A stretch of 64,000 nt of DNA from Novosphingobium sp. KA1 (GCF_017309955.1 NZ_CP021247.1:3001001-3065000), one strand, 5' to 3'. Shown: positions 1 to 9,306, numbered from the stretch's first letter. The notes: generated from the letters alone by a model not told the origin. Translations and numbers: made by a program.

Positions 1-16
1 GCATGCGCGTTGCCAT
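1..16 (-). CDS. rne: Ribonuclease E, first five codons only (partial)
   Basis: Read on the minus strand, the window edge holds an ATG at 16 followed by GCA ACG CGC ATG, giving M-A-T-R-M, the usual beginning of alphaproteobacterial RNase E (MATRMLIDA...). A GGAG Shine-Dalgarno lies 8 bases upstream at 25-28. In sphingomonads rne is commonly divergent from the amidase/PBP1a pair that follows here, which supports the call. RNase E is the essential endonuclease and scaffold of the RNA degradosome. Only the start is visible, so nothing can be said of its domains. Confidence 0.7.
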
Positions 17-739
17 TGTGTATTCTCCATGCGCGCTCGGTCCCGGCCTCTGGGGCGGTGACGGCGCGATCCTGTTCAGTGGTGTCCGCAAGGATGGCGT
101 GATGCCTGCCGGATGCGAAACTGCCGGATGCGGCAGGGCTCGCCTCGTTGCGGAGCGGGATAAAGATGAAGTCGGAGCGGAGTGCCGCTCCGATTGCGAC
201 TCTCTTGTCTGTCGTCCCTCGGGACGTGAGCGTGTCTGCGAGAGCGAGTTCGCGTGGCGATATGAGACACGCGGAAAATTGCGGCCACGCCATGCGCGCC
301 CGTTCGGGCGTCGGCTGGCAGGGCGGCAATTGGCTTCTCATCTCTCGCGTCAACCTGTTCGTGCCGGACGAAATTCTTCCGGTTCTGGCGCCCGGGCTTG
401 TGGCTTTTCCGGTCCTGTGCCGGCGGCATGTAGGCATGCATCGACGGGATTACGAGAACCGGAAGCGTTATTGCCCCGGAACTGAAGGGCCTAGCATTCA
501 TGACCTTGCACGGCAAGCGTGTTGCCGTGCTTTCCTTGCGCTTGCGGCTAGGCTCCCTGCCGAGTCCCGCCGGCGGCTGCCGGGGTCTTGGATAGGCGGC
601 CGAGCGCCGGAGGACGAGCTTGGCCCAGCTTGGTTGATCGGCGATGCTTTCATTCCTCGCCCTGCGGGGGCAATATCCGGGGAAAAGCATATGCATGCAG
701 GATTGCCCGGCGGTTGCGTCGCACTTAGTCATTTGTTCC
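17..739. promoter_or_regulatory. Long divergent region between rne and the amidase gene, probable rne leader
   Basis: This 720-base stretch has open frames on both strands, but none shows a family motif, a good ribosome binding site or a credible protein composition. The only convincing translation signals are the GGAG before rne at one end and the amidase start at the other. Long untranslated leaders used for RNase E autoregulation are known in enterobacteria (established knowledge); a similar leader here is an inference from the length alone. No promoter is claimed. Confidence 0.4.
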
Positions 740-1615
740 ATGTCGCGCCGTATGCAGTGGATCATGCTCCTTTCAGCGCCGATGGCGCTGCTGGCGGCGT
801 TGCCGGTGTTTTATCCGCGGCTGGTGATCTCGGCGCGCGATCTCGATTACGTCGTTCGTTTCGACTTGCCTGCCGTCGATGCGCCGGTCGATCTGCCGCG
901 CGTCGACGGTCCTGCCGATGCGAGCCGCCCGCTGGTGGTCATCGATGCCGGGCACGGTGGTTTCGATCCGGGGGCAGGGGCGGAAAATGGCGGCGTTCGG
1001 GAAAAGACGGTGGCGCTTCAGATCGCGCAGGCGATCCGCCGGAAACTGCTGGCGGGCGGCGGTGTGCGCGTCGCCCTGACGCGCGATGCTGATCGCTTCA
1101 TCGCCTTGGGTGACCGTCCCGACATTGCCAGGCGCTTGAACGCGGACCTGTTCCTGTCGATCCATGCCGATAGCGCTGAGGGTGATACTGCGCGCGGGGC
1201 CAGTGTCTACGTCCTGTCGGAAAGAGGGTCCAGCGAGGCGGCGGAGCGTTTTGCTGCGCGCGAGAATCAGGCAGGCAAGGTCAACGGCGTGGTCTTGGCA
1301 AAAACCAGTGAGGATGTCGGTGCGATCCTGCTCGACCTTTCGCAGCGCGGTTCTCAAGCCGGTTCTAGCCAGTTCGCGAACCTGTTGCTGCGCGAGATGC
1401 GCGACGCCGGTGTCGGGTTGCACCGCGACCAGATCGAGACGGCGGCGCTCGCCGTGCTCAAGGCGCCCGATATTCCCTCGGTGCTGTTCGAGACCGGTTA
1501 TATCAACAACGCTGACGATGCCCGTTTCCTGACGTCGAAACAGGGGCAGGATCAACTGGCCCAGGTGGCTGCCAATGCCGTTCGCGCCTGGTTCGCGCGG
1601 CGCGTCGGGGCGTGA
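740..1615 (+). CDS. amiC: N-acetylmuramoyl-L-alanine amidase (Amidase_3)
   Basis: A 291-residue exported amidase that cuts the amide bond between N-acetylmuramic acid and the stem peptide, separating daughter cells. After a basic start (MSRRMQWIML) comes one hydrophobic segment, a signal anchor or signal peptide. The Amidase_3 domain begins near residue 66 with VVIDAGHGG (zinc-binding His about 72), followed by the VREK glutamate, a second zinc His in LSIHAD and the catalytic Glu in LFETGYINN. No AMIN domain is present. The start at 740 is preferred to an in-frame ATG at 644 because it directly precedes the signal sequence. It lies 100 bp before the PBP1a gene and is probably co-transcribed with it. 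Confidence 0.88.
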   Translation: MSRRMQWIMLLSAPMALLAALPVFYPRLVISARDLDYVVRFDLPAVDAPVDLPRVDGPADASRPLVVIDAGHGGFDPGAGAENGGVREKTVALQIAQAIRRKLLAGGGVRVALTRDADRFIALGDRPDIARRLNADLFLSIHADSAEGDTARGASVYVLSERGSSEAAERFAARENQAGKVNGVVLAKTSEDVGAILLDLSQRGSQAGSSQFANLLLREMRDAGVGLHRDQIETAALAVLKAPDIPSVLFETGYINNADDARFLTSKQGQDQLAQVAANAVRAWFARRVGA

Positions 1616-1715
1616 TAAAGGCGTGACGGATGGGCATCGTCGAACGTGAAAAGCGCGCGGCGGGTCGTCTCCAGTCTGGCCTAGCGCAAAATCCCCATGC
1701 TAGAGGGCGGTCGTA

Positions 1716-4262
1716 ATGACTGACGATATCAGCGAAAACGGCGCCGAGCAGACCCCCGAGGATGCCCACTTCCGCCTGCGTCGCGGCGCCCGTGCCGCCA
1801 TTTCCGGTCGCTTTGCAGGCCTGCGCAAAGCGTGGCGTGAGCGTAAGTGGCTGCGCCGCTTCGGTTATGTCACGGGTGCGGGGCTGATCGCGTTCGGCGG
1901 GCTCTACGTAGTTGTCGCCCATGATTTGCCTGATGCGAACAAGCTGCTCGAGTATCAACCGCCGCTGCCAACCATGGTGCGCGGCGGCGATGGCGCCATC
2001 GTCTACAGCTATGCGCGAGAGCGCCGCGTGCAATTGCGGTTCGTCGACTTTCCGCCCAAGCTGATCGACGCTTTTCTCTCGGCCGAAGACAAGACCTTCT
2101 GGACGCATGGCGGCGTCGATTTTGGCGGCCTGGCCGGCGCCGTGGTCGATTACGCGGCCAAGTTCGGTACCGGAGGTCGCGCCAGGGGCGGCTCGACGAT
2201 AACCCAGCAGGTCGCCAAGAACATCCTGATCGGCGACGAATACTCCGTGACGCGCAAGCTCAAGGAGATGATCGTCGCTCGCCGGATCGAGGGCGTGCTC
2301 AACAAGCAGCAGATCCTCGAACTCTACCTCAACGAGATCCCGCTCGGGCGCCAGAGTTTCGGGGTGCAGGCGGCGGCGCGTGCCTATTTTGGCAAGGATG
2401 TCGACCAACTCGATCTGCACGAGGCCGCGTTCCTCGCGATCCTTCCCAAGGCGCCGGAGCGTTACGGGCGCAAGCAATACGAGGAAATGGCGATCACCCG
2501 TCGCAACTGGGTGCTTGACCAGATGGTCAGCAACGGTTGGGCGACCCGCGCCGAGGCGGAGGCTGCCAAGGCCAAGCCGCTCGGCCTCATTCCCCGCCGT
2601 GTCGAGACTTACGACACGAGCAATGCCTATTTCATCGAGGAAGTCCGCCGCCGGTTGATCGACCAGTATGGCGAAAAGGCCGAGGACGGCCCCAACAGCG
2701 TATACGCGGGCGGCCTTTGGGTGCGCACTTCGCTTGATACCGAGATGCAGAAGGCCGTGCGCGATGCACTGCGCGCCGGACTGCTGAACTATCAGGGCGG
2801 CCGTGCCTGGGCGCATCCGATCGCGCACATCAACGATCTCGAGAACTGGCAGACCGAGTTGATCGTCGCCAACAAGACGATCGATTACAAGGACTGGCGT
2901 GTCGGCGTCATTCTCGACCGTTCGGGCGGCACCGGACGGATCGGTTTTGCCGATGGCAACGTGTCCGCGCTCACCAATGTGCCCGATGCCGCCAAGGCCG
3001 GCGATCTCATCGCCGCAGCGCCGGTTTCTGCGGGCACTTATGCGGTGCGCACGATCCCCGATGTCTCGGGCGGCATGATGATGGAGCAGCCGGGCAGCGG
3101 GCGGATCGTCGCCATGCAGGGCGGCTTCGATGCGGGACTCGATTCCTTCAACCGTGCCGTGCAGGCCGAGCGTCAGCCCGGTTCGACGATCAAGCCGTTC
3201 GTCTATGCCACCGCGCTGCAGTACGGCATGACCCCGGCAACCCAGGTGCTCGACGGTACCTTCTGCGTCTATCAAGGCGCGGCTCTGGGCGACAAATGCT
3301 TCCGCAACTTCGGCGGCGAGGGTGGGGCGGGCAGCCACACCATGCGCTGGGGTCTTGAGCAGTCGCGCAACCTGATGACGGTCCGCATTGCCAACGACAC
3401 CGGCATGCCGCGCGTCATCAAGACGTTCCACAACGTCGGCATCGGCGATTACAAGGCCTACCTCTCGTTCGCGCTGGGTGCTGGCGAGACGACCGTGGCG
3501 CGGATGGTCAACGCCTATTCCGCGCTCGCCAACAACGGCGTGCAGTTCCAGTCCTCGCCGATCGACTATATCCAGGACCGCAGCGGCAAGGTCATCTGGA
3601 AGTCCGACAACCGGCGCTGTGATAGCTGCAACATGCCCGAATGGGACGGCAAGCCGATGCCGCGCGTCGATCGCCGGGGCAAGCAGGTGCTCGATGCGCC
3701 GACGGCTTATCAGGTCGTCCACATGCTGGAAGGCGTCGTGACGCGCGGCACCGCGGTGCGCCTGCGTGAACTGAACATGCCGATGTTCGGTAAGACCGGC
3801 ACCACCAACGGTCCGACCGACGTTTGGTTTGTCGGCGGTACGCAGGACTATGTCGGCGGCGTCTATATCGGATACGACAATCCCCGCTCGCTGGGCGGCT
3901 ATGCACAGGGCGGTCGGATCGCGGCGCCGATCTTCAAGCAGGTCGTCGAGTCCACGCGGCCGCGTTGGTCCATGCAGCCGTTCATCGCCCCTGCCGGTAT
4001 TCGCATGGTCCGGATCGACCGCGTGACTGGAAAGCAGGTCATGGGCGTGGAGCCCAGCGACGATCCCAAGGCTGCGGTGATCTGGGAGGCGTTCAAGCCG
4101 GATACCGAGCCGCGCCAGTACACGGCCGAGGATGAATTCACTCGGCGGCGCGATGCATTGGTTTCCGAAATTCGCCGTGCCCGCGAGGCACGCTCGGCCG
4201 CCGCTGCGCAGGACACCGGGGACATGACCAACTTCGTCGAGGAGCAAGGCGGGGTCTACTGA
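1716..4262 (+). CDS. mrcA: Penicillin-binding protein 1A (bifunctional glycosyltransferase/transpeptidase)
   Basis: An 848-residue class A PBP that polymerises lipid II and cross-links peptidoglycan in the periplasm. A basic cytoplasmic tail is followed by one membrane segment (about 50-70). The GT51 domain carries the catalytic glutamate in AEDKTFWTHGG (about 124) and the RGGSTITQQVAKN motif. A PBP1a-type OB insertion follows. The transpeptidase domain shows the nucleophile in GSTIK (about 489), SRN (about 549) and KTGTTN (about 692). The tail is rich in Arg, Glu and Ala. Length and motif order are normal for alphaproteobacterial PBP1A. The amidase directly upstream gives a wall synthesis/hydrolysis pair. 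The gene prfB, often next in related genomes, is not here. Confidence 0.95.
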   Translation: MTDDISENGAEQTPEDAHFRLRRGARAAISGRFAGLRKAWRERKWLRRFGYVTGAGLIAFGGLYVVVAHDLPDANKLLEYQPPLPTMVRGGDGAIVYSYARERRVQLRFVDFPPKLIDAFLSAEDKTFWTHGGVDFGGLAGAVVDYAAKFGTGGRARGGSTITQQVAKNILIGDEYSVTRKLKEMIVARRIEGVLNKQQILELYLNEIPLGRQSFGVQAAARAYFGKDVDQLDLHEAAFLAILPKAPERYGRKQYEEMAITRRNWVLDQMVSNGWATRAEAEAAKAKPLGLIPRRVETYDTSNAYFIEEVRRRLIDQYGEKAEDGPNSVYAGGLWVRTSLDTEMQKAVRDALRAGLLNYQGGRAWAHPIAHINDLENWQTELIVANKTIDYKDWRVGVILDRSGGTGRIGFADGNVSALTNVPDAAKAGDLIAAAPVSAGTYAVRTIPDVSGGMMMEQPGSGRIVAMQGGFDAGLDSFNRAVQAERQPGSTIKPFVYATALQYGMTPATQVLDGTFCVYQGAALGDKCFRNFGGEGGAGSHTMRWGLEQSRNLMTVRIANDTGMPRVIKTFHNVGIGDYKAYLSFALGAGETTVARMVNAYSALANNGVQFQSSPIDYIQDRSGKVIWKSDNRRCDSCNMPEWDGKPMPRVDRRGKQVLDAPTAYQVVHMLEGVVTRGTAVRLRELNMPMFGKTGTTNGPTDVWFVGGTQDYVGGVYIGYDNPRSLGGYAQGGRIAAPIFKQVVESTRPRWSMQPFIAPAGIRMVRIDRVTGKQVMGVEPSDDPKAAVIWEAFKPDTEPRQYTAEDEFTRRRDALVSEIRRAREARSAAAAQDTGDMTNFVEEQGGVY

Positions 4263-4299
4263 CCGTGTTGCGGCCTCTCGCCAGAGCCGGCGGGACGAC

Positions 4300-4333
4300 G
4301 TAACCTCTCCCCATAACAAGGGGGAGAGGTTAC
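4300..4333 (+). promoter_or_regulatory. 13-bp perfect hairpin that contains the ribosome binding site of the next gene
   Basis: GTAACCTCTCCCC at 4300-4312 pairs without mismatch with GGGGAGAGGTTAC at 4321-4333 across an 8-base loop. The right arm holds the GAGAGG Shine-Dalgarno (4324-4329) of the ATG at 4336. There is no following T run because the coding region starts at once. It may end mrcA transcripts, or hide the ribosome binding site of the hydrolase; both are inferences. Confidence 0.7.
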
Positions 4334-4335
4334 CT

Positions 4336-5409
4336 ATGACGAGTTTTTATCGGGCCCGACGTTCCAGCGCTTTGGCAGGCGTGCTGGCCGTTCTCGCGGT
4401 GGGGGCGTTGGCGCCGCCGCTTCTGGCCGATGCTCCGGCAGCGCGCGGCGGCGATGCTGCCGAGGTGCCCTATGTTCGGCCGGACGTCGCGGCCTATCTC
4501 AAGGCAGACGCCGCGCATCCGATCCCGCCGCTAACCGCGGACGTGCTGGCACAGATCCGCAAATTGCCACCCGGCGCCATGCCGTCCCGCGATTTGCCGG
4601 TGGGCGAGATCGCTGTGGCGAAGGATCTGACGATGCCGGGCCCTGGTGGTCCGATCGCGCTGCGCCTGTATGACGCACGTGCCGAGCGCGGACCGGGACC
4701 GGTACTGGTGTTCTACCATGGCGGCGGTTACGTGCTGGGCAGCATCGATACCCACGCTGCACTTGCGGCGGAGATTGCCAGAACGCTCGACCTTCCGGTG
4801 GTCTCGGTCGAATATCGTCTGGCGCCGGAGCATCCCTGGCCGGCCGCGCCGGATGATGGTGAAGCCGCAGCGCGCTGGGTGGCCGCAAACGCCAAGGCGC
4901 TGGGCCGGCAGGCTACCGGATTGGTGCTCGGCGGGGACAGTGCGGGCGGCAACCTGACACTGGTCGTGGCCGCCGCGCTGCGCGAAATGCCGGCGGCCGT
5001 GCCGGTGATCCTGCAGATCCCCATCTATCCTGCGACCGATTTTGTCGGCCGCTATCCGTCGCAACAGGCGTTCGGCAAAGGCTATGGGCTGGATGACAGC
5101 GCCACTGCGTTGTTCCAGAAGCACTACGCGGCCGATCCGAAAAGTCTGCGCACCTCCCCCTTGTGGGGCAACCTCAAGGGGCTGCCGCCGACCGTTCTGG
5201 TAACGGCAGGGCTTGATCCGCTGCGCGACCAGGGGCGTGCCTATGCGGCAAAGCTCATCGAAAGCGGTGTGCCGACTGCCTATTACGAGGGCAAGGGGCT
5301 GGTCCATGGCTTTGCCACGTTCAGGAAGGCCATCCCTTCGGCGCAGCAGGACACCGATAATTTCCTGCTGCTGGCAAAGACCATGCTGGCGGAAATCGAG
5401 AGGAAGTGA
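4336..5409 (+). CDS. Secreted alpha/beta hydrolase, hormone-sensitive-lipase type
   Basis: A 357-residue esterase/lipase-like protein with an N-terminal signal peptide (RRSSALAGVLAVLAVGALAPPLLA). The HSL-family oxyanion motif HGGGYVLG lies near residue 131 and the nucleophile elbow GDSAGGN near 201. The acid is probably the Asp in TAGLDPLRDQG and the base His is in LVHGFA. Such enzymes cleave short acyl esters; the substrate is unknown. The start is fixed by a GAGAGG six bases upstream, which sits inside a strong hairpin. It is separated from mrcA by 73 bp and runs towards an AraC regulator. Confidence 0.88.
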   Translation: MTSFYRARRSSALAGVLAVLAVGALAPPLLADAPAARGGDAAEVPYVRPDVAAYLKADAAHPIPPLTADVLAQIRKLPPGAMPSRDLPVGEIAVAKDLTMPGPGGPIALRLYDARAERGPGPVLVFYHGGGYVLGSIDTHAALAAEIARTLDLPVVSVEYRLAPEHPWPAAPDDGEAAARWVAANAKALGRQATGLVLGGDSAGGNLTLVVAAALREMPAAVPVILQIPIYPATDFVGRYPSQQAFGKGYGLDDSATALFQKHYAADPKSLRTSPLWGNLKGLPPTVLVTAGLDPLRDQGRAYAAKLIESGVPTAYYEGKGLVHGFATFRKAIPSAQQDTDNFLLLAKTMLAEIERK

Positions 5410-5430
5410 CGCCAGACGATCCGGGCGGGT

Positions 5431-6483
5431 TCAGCAGCCTGCCCGGTACTGCTGCGGGGTCATTCCGGTCCACCGCTTGAAGGCACGCCCGAAGCTGGTC
5501 TGCTCTCCATAGCCGAGACGGTCGGCGATTTCGTCAAGTGATAGCCGTCCGTCGGCAAGGTGTGCGCGGGCCAGCGTCTCGCGCTGCTTCTCGACCAGTT
5601 CCGAGAAGCGCACATCCTGCTCGGCAAGCCGCGATTGCAGCGTGCGCACCGATATGCCTGTTTTCTCGGCACAGCGTTCGATGGAGCAACGTCCATAGGC
5701 GAGCGAGCCGCGAATATAGCTTTCCACCTTGTCGACGATCGAGGGGCTGTGCGCCGACTTCACCTGCTGGAGATAGGAACCCAGCAGCTTGTAGAGCAAC
5801 CGGTTGGCACTCGGCACGGGTTGTTCAAGTGCGGAAACTGGAAAGGCCACCGAATTGCGCTGGGATTGCCCGCGTACCTTGCAGCCCAGCAGCTTTTCGA
5901 TTTCCGGCAGGTCGCTGTTTCGAGGGTCGGCGGACAGGCTCACCCAGCTTGGCCTGAAGGCAGGGCCGCCGATCGATTGCAGCAGTTTGAGGTTGAGCAT
6001 TGCCGCCTGATAATTGGCCTGATCGTTGACCCCGATGTCGGTGTTCACCAGCCAGGTGAGTTCTGCGGTTTCGCGTCCTTCGATCAGCACGACCTCGCAG
6101 TCCGGCGCGTGGACGACCGGCAGGAACTCGATCAGGCAGCGGATGCCGGCGCGCACGGTAGGGGCCGACCGGCACAGTGCGGTGACGCAGCCGAACACTT
6201 CGGGGTCCTGCGTCGAGGCGAAGTGAAGGCCGAACAACGGATCGTCGAACAGGGTGCTGCAATATTCCAGCGTATCCGCCACCTGCTGCGGGGCGACCAG
6301 GCTTTCCGGGTCGATCAATACGCGCGCTTCCATCCCGTGTCGCTCGACGATGCCGCGGGCGTCCCGACCTTGACTGCGCGCCAGCCTGGCAAGTCCGGCG
6401 AAATTGGCAGCACGTACCTGGCCGCCGCTCGGTGCGACGTCGAGCGGGCCGTCGAGGCTGAAGAAGCTGTTGCCGTGAACCAT
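5431..6483 (-). CDS. AraC-family transcriptional regulator (OruR/ArgR-like)
   Basis: A 350-residue regulator. The N-terminal two thirds look like the Arabinose_bd-type effector domain of the OruR group (ARDARGIVERHGMEARVL, then DDPLFGLHFA). The C-terminus has two helix-turn-helix units, the second being LSLDEIADRLGYGEQTSFGR followed by AFKRWTGMTPQQYR. The ATG at 6483 follows AGAGGAC. It is divergent from the crotonase-family gene at 6658, with 174 bp between them, so it probably controls that gene and itself. The effector is unknown. Confidence 0.9.
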   Translation of the reverse strand: MVHGNSFFSLDGPLDVAPSGGQVRAANFAGLARLARSQGRDARGIVERHGMEARVLIDPESLVAPQQVADTLEYCSTLFDDPLFGLHFASTQDPEVFGCVTALCRSAPTVRAGIRCLIEFLPVVHAPDCEVVLIEGRETAELTWLVNTDIGVNDQANYQAAMLNLKLLQSIGGPAFRPSWVSLSADPRNSDLPEIEKLLGCKVRGQSQRNSVAFPVSALEQPVPSANRLLYKLLGSYLQQVKSAHSPSIVDKVESYIRGSLAYGRCSIERCAEKTGISVRTLQSRLAEQDVRFSELVEKQRETLARAHLADGRLSLDEIADRLGYGEQTSFGRAFKRWTGMTPQQYRAGC

Positions 6484-6657
6484 AGTTGTCCTCTTTCACC
6501 ATGATGCGGGCGATCGGTCGCCTCTCGTACTGCGCGCCCAATATCGACAGTGCCGCGTCTAATGCCAATCCCCCTTGGCTTGCCTGTGGCAGCACTCTGA
6601 CAAGCCCTAGGGGCAGGACCGGCGGTCAAGACTCCGACAAGGGCACGGGAGAGCGCG

Positions 6658-7629
6658 ATGAAGACAATAGCCGACCACAAGCAGGTCGCCGAAAGCCACG
6701 TCCTCTACGAAAAGGACCTGGCTACAAAGATCGCCACGATCACCTTCAACCGGCTGGACAAGCACAATACCGCGACCATCGGCATGCGCGCGCGTTTCGC
6801 TGAACTCGTGTTCAAGGCTAATATCGACGACGACGTAAAGGTGCTGGTCATCCGCGGCATGGGTGATCACCTCGGCAGTGGCGGCGACCTCGACGAACAT
6901 GGCGATCTCTATCTCAATCCCAAGCCCGGCGACGGCTTCCTGGTCGACATGGAAATCGACGATCCCGACGTGAAATATCCGCCTCCAGGATCCTTCCGCT
7001 ATTTGCACGGTCTGACCGACTATTACGCCAAGGCGCGCTCCGGGAACCGCCCACTGCAGGAATTCAAGAAGATCGCGATCATCGAGGCCAAGGGCTATTG
7101 CTATGGCTGGCACTTCTACCAGTGTGCCGATGCCGACATCATCGTCTCGTCTGACGACGCATTGTTCGGACATCCGTCGTTTCGCTACGCCGGTTGGGGG
7201 CCGCGCATGTGGCAGTGGCTGGAGATGGTCGGGCTGCGCCGGTTCTCCGAAATGCTGTTTACCGGCCGCCCCTTCACAGCGGATGAGATGGCCAACTGCA
7301 ATTTCGTGAATTCGGTCGTGCCGCGGGACAGCCTGGAGGCGGAAACCGCCAAGTATGCACATGCTTGCTCGATCACCCGGCCGACCGATGTGGTGGTGGC
7401 TCAGAAGACCTTTATCGAGGCCTACAAACAGTACCGCGGCGAATACATGGGCAGCCTGCTGACCGGCTGGCTCGAAGGTATGCTGCCGCTGATGAAGGAC
7501 GACGGCACCGATGACGTCAATCTCGGGAAAGGCGGCACCTTCCAGCAGGGGATTGGAACGGTCGTGAAGAACCATGACCTTAATTATCCGCCCGAATGGC
7601 GCCTTTCGATGAAGGGGCGGCAGGGCTGA
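6658..7629 (+). CDS. Enoyl-CoA hydratase/isomerase (crotonase) family protein
   Basis: A 323-residue crotonase-fold protein, longer than the usual 260 residues. It has the first oxyanion-hole strand (VLVIRGMGDHLGSGGDL) and the second (KIAIIEAKGYCYGWHF), then the trimerisation part (LFGHPSFRYAGWGPRMWQW). An insertion rich in Asp, Pro and aromatic residues after GGDL distinguishes it from housekeeping hydratases. The two glutamates of enoyl-CoA hydratase are not in their usual places, so it may be another crotonase activity such as a C-C hydrolase or an isomerase. The start follows GGGAGAG. It is divergent from an AraC gene and followed by another. Confidence 0.82.
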   Translation: MKTIADHKQVAESHVLYEKDLATKIATITFNRLDKHNTATIGMRARFAELVFKANIDDDVKVLVIRGMGDHLGSGGDLDEHGDLYLNPKPGDGFLVDMEIDDPDVKYPPPGSFRYLHGLTDYYAKARSGNRPLQEFKKIAIIEAKGYCYGWHFYQCADADIIVSSDDALFGHPSFRYAGWGPRMWQWLEMVGLRRFSEMLFTGRPFTADEMANCNFVNSVVPRDSLEAETAKYAHACSITRPTDVVVAQKTFIEAYKQYRGEYMGSLLTGWLEGMLPLMKDDGTDDVNLGKGGTFQQGIGTVVKNHDLNYPPEWRLSMKGRQG

Positions 7630-7640
7630 AACCGCAGCCC

Positions 7641-7678
7641 ATCTGCAGCTTCGGATGAAATCTGCGTCCAGTGCAGAT
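7641..7678. promoter_or_regulatory. Inverted repeat ATCTGCA...TGCAGAT upstream of the second AraC gene
   Basis: ATCTGCA at 7641-7647 and TGCAGAT at 7672-7678 are exact inverted copies, with a related ATCTGCG between them. They lie about 145-180 bp before the ATG of the AraC-type regulator at 7823. AraC-family proteins often bind paired half-sites at such distances. Its use as an operator is an inference. Confidence 0.35.
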
Positions 7679-7822
7679 CAAGATGCATCATATGTAGAGT
7701 GGGGGAGGCGCCGGCTGGTATTCTCGCTGGTGAGCCTGTGAGATTGTCGTCAGTCGGCCACAGCCTCGCCAATACGGGCCTTGCGGACAATCGCAAGGCC
7801 TTCAGCACCCGGGGAGAGGGTC

Positions 7823-8860
7823 ATGGCGGAAACCTTGTTCGCGCTCGACAGGCGCAACGTACACGAAGGCCAGAACGTGTTCCGCGGGGAGCGCGCGCAA
7901 GAGTATTATCGAGGAGACTTCTGGGTCGAGGATGCGCCGACGGTGGAGGTGCGTTCGGAACGACGCGCGGTCGGTGCGGTGTCGATCATCCGGCAGCGGT
8001 CCTCCAGCAACCTGTTCTTCCGCCGTTCGCGCCAGCATATCCGCGAGGATGCGACCGATCTCTCGATCCTCTGGTTCGTGCGGCGCGGTGAATTCGCGTT
8101 TTCCAACCAGTGCGGCGCAAAGATCGTGGGAGAGGGGGACTTTGTCATCACCCGCTCGACGGAGCCGTTCCTGATCGAGTGCCGGACAGGCCCGGCCGGG
8201 TTCAGTGAAGTGCTGCACGTCACGGTGCCCACGCACGTGCTGCGCGGTCACGTCACGCAGGATTGCAGCGGAGCGCTCGTCGTTTCCGACCTGCGGGCAC
8301 GCGGAGTTCCTGAACTGGCCATCGCGGAAAAGCTGCTGGGAGATGTCTTTGCCGATGATGGTCGTCTCTGCGACCGTTCGGCACGGTTACTGGTCGACAC
8401 GGCATTCGGCCTGATCGGGCAGGCCGTCCGGTTGCTGGAGGAGCCGCGCCCGGCACGACGGTCGATCGCGGAGCGCCGGCTGGAGGAAGTGCTGCGCTTC
8501 ATCGAGGTGCACTTGTCGGATCCGCAGCTGTCGACGGCGATGGTCGCGAAAGGCTGCAGGATTTCCCCGCGCTACCTCTCGTTCCTGCTGCGGCTGCGTG
8601 AGACCTCATTTTCCGAGCTCGTCTGGGAGCAGCGGCTCGCCAAGGCGCGCGACTGGCTCTCCAGTTCGGATCCGCGCGATATCTCGATCAGCGAGATCGC
8701 CTATGGTGTCGGCTTCAAGAGCCCTGCGCATTTCAGCCGCATGTTCAAGCGCGTGTTCGGGGCCAATCCTCGCGAGTATCGCGGCGAGGGCCTGGCCGGA
8801 CTTCCCATGATTGCCGATGCCTTCGGTGATTTTGCAGTAGGCTCCGGCTTGCTCCAGTAG
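7823..8860 (+). CDS. AraC-family transcriptional regulator (AraC_binding_2-like sensor)
   Basis: A 345-residue regulator with an N-terminal cupin-like sensor (about 20-200) and a C-terminal double helix-turn-helix: LSTAMVAKGCRISPRYLSF, then ISEIAYGVGFKSPAHFSRMF ending in GANPREYR. The start at 7823 is chosen because GGGGAGAGGG ends two bases before it and the in-frame upstream codons lack a binding site. It follows a crotonase gene and precedes a small barrel protein and, further on, a KstD-like flavoprotein, so it is a candidate activator of this catabolic block. Its effector is not known. Confidence 0.9.
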   Translation: MAETLFALDRRNVHEGQNVFRGERAQEYYRGDFWVEDAPTVEVRSERRAVGAVSIIRQRSSSNLFFRRSRQHIREDATDLSILWFVRRGEFAFSNQCGAKIVGEGDFVITRSTEPFLIECRTGPAGFSEVLHVTVPTHVLRGHVTQDCSGALVVSDLRARGVPELAIAEKLLGDVFADDGRLCDRSARLLVDTAFGLIGQAVRLLEEPRPARRSIAERRLEEVLRFIEVHLSDPQLSTAMVAKGCRISPRYLSFLLRLRETSFSELVWEQRLAKARDWLSSSDPRDISISEIAYGVGFKSPAHFSRMFKRVFGANPREYRGEGLAGLPMIADAFGDFAVGSGLLQ

Positions 8861-8967
8861 TGTCGGCGTCGCCCGGGCGATGCCTGACGCTACCCGGTTG
8901 CCGCGCTTGCAAGCCGGTGAGGCGCAGGGTGATGCTCGGCATCAACCCGTATAAGAGGAGGATGCAG

Positions 8968-9303
8968 ATGCCCCGATACAAACTTGTCGCGCTGACCACG
9001 CCGCTGCCCGGCCGCGAGGGCGACTATCACGAGTGGTACAATACGAGGCACTTGCCGGAACTGGTCAACAAGTTCGGCATGCACGGCGCGCAGCGCTACG
9101 AACTGGTCGCCAAGCTGATCGGCAACGACACCAACCCGTACCTCGCCATCTACGATATCGAGTGCGACGATCCGATGGTGCTGCTAGGTGCGATCGGCAA
9201 GGCGACGGCAGCCGGCGAACTGACTCAGAGTGACGCCTCCGACATGGCAACCTGCTACACTGCGCTGTTTTCCGAACTGGGCGAGCGCGTGGTTCCCGCC
9301 TGA
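8968..9303 (+). CDS. Small dimeric alpha/beta-barrel protein (EthD/DUF4286-like)
   Basis: A 111-residue protein beginning MPRYKLVALTTPLPGREGDY followed by HEWYNTRHLPELV. The pattern of a strand, a Trp-Tyr and a His-Leu-Pro helix is that of the ferredoxin-like dimeric barrel group (EthD and relatives). Proteins of this kind lie near aromatic and steroid catabolic genes and often have no proven role. AGAGGAGG at 8954-8961 puts the start at 8968 rather than the ATG six bases earlier. Exact family assignment is uncertain. Confidence 0.7.
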   Translation: MPRYKLVALTTPLPGREGDYHEWYNTRHLPELVNKFGMHGAQRYELVAKLIGNDTNPYLAIYDIECDDPMVLLGAIGKATAAGELTQSDASDMATCYTALFSELGERVVPA

Positions 9304-9306
9304 CCT

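Noticed and set aside
1503..4319. Very long open frame opposite mrcA
   Set aside because: High GC content leaves few stops on the opposite strand; the sense strand encodes a complete PBP1A with all motifs, and the opposite product has no family features.
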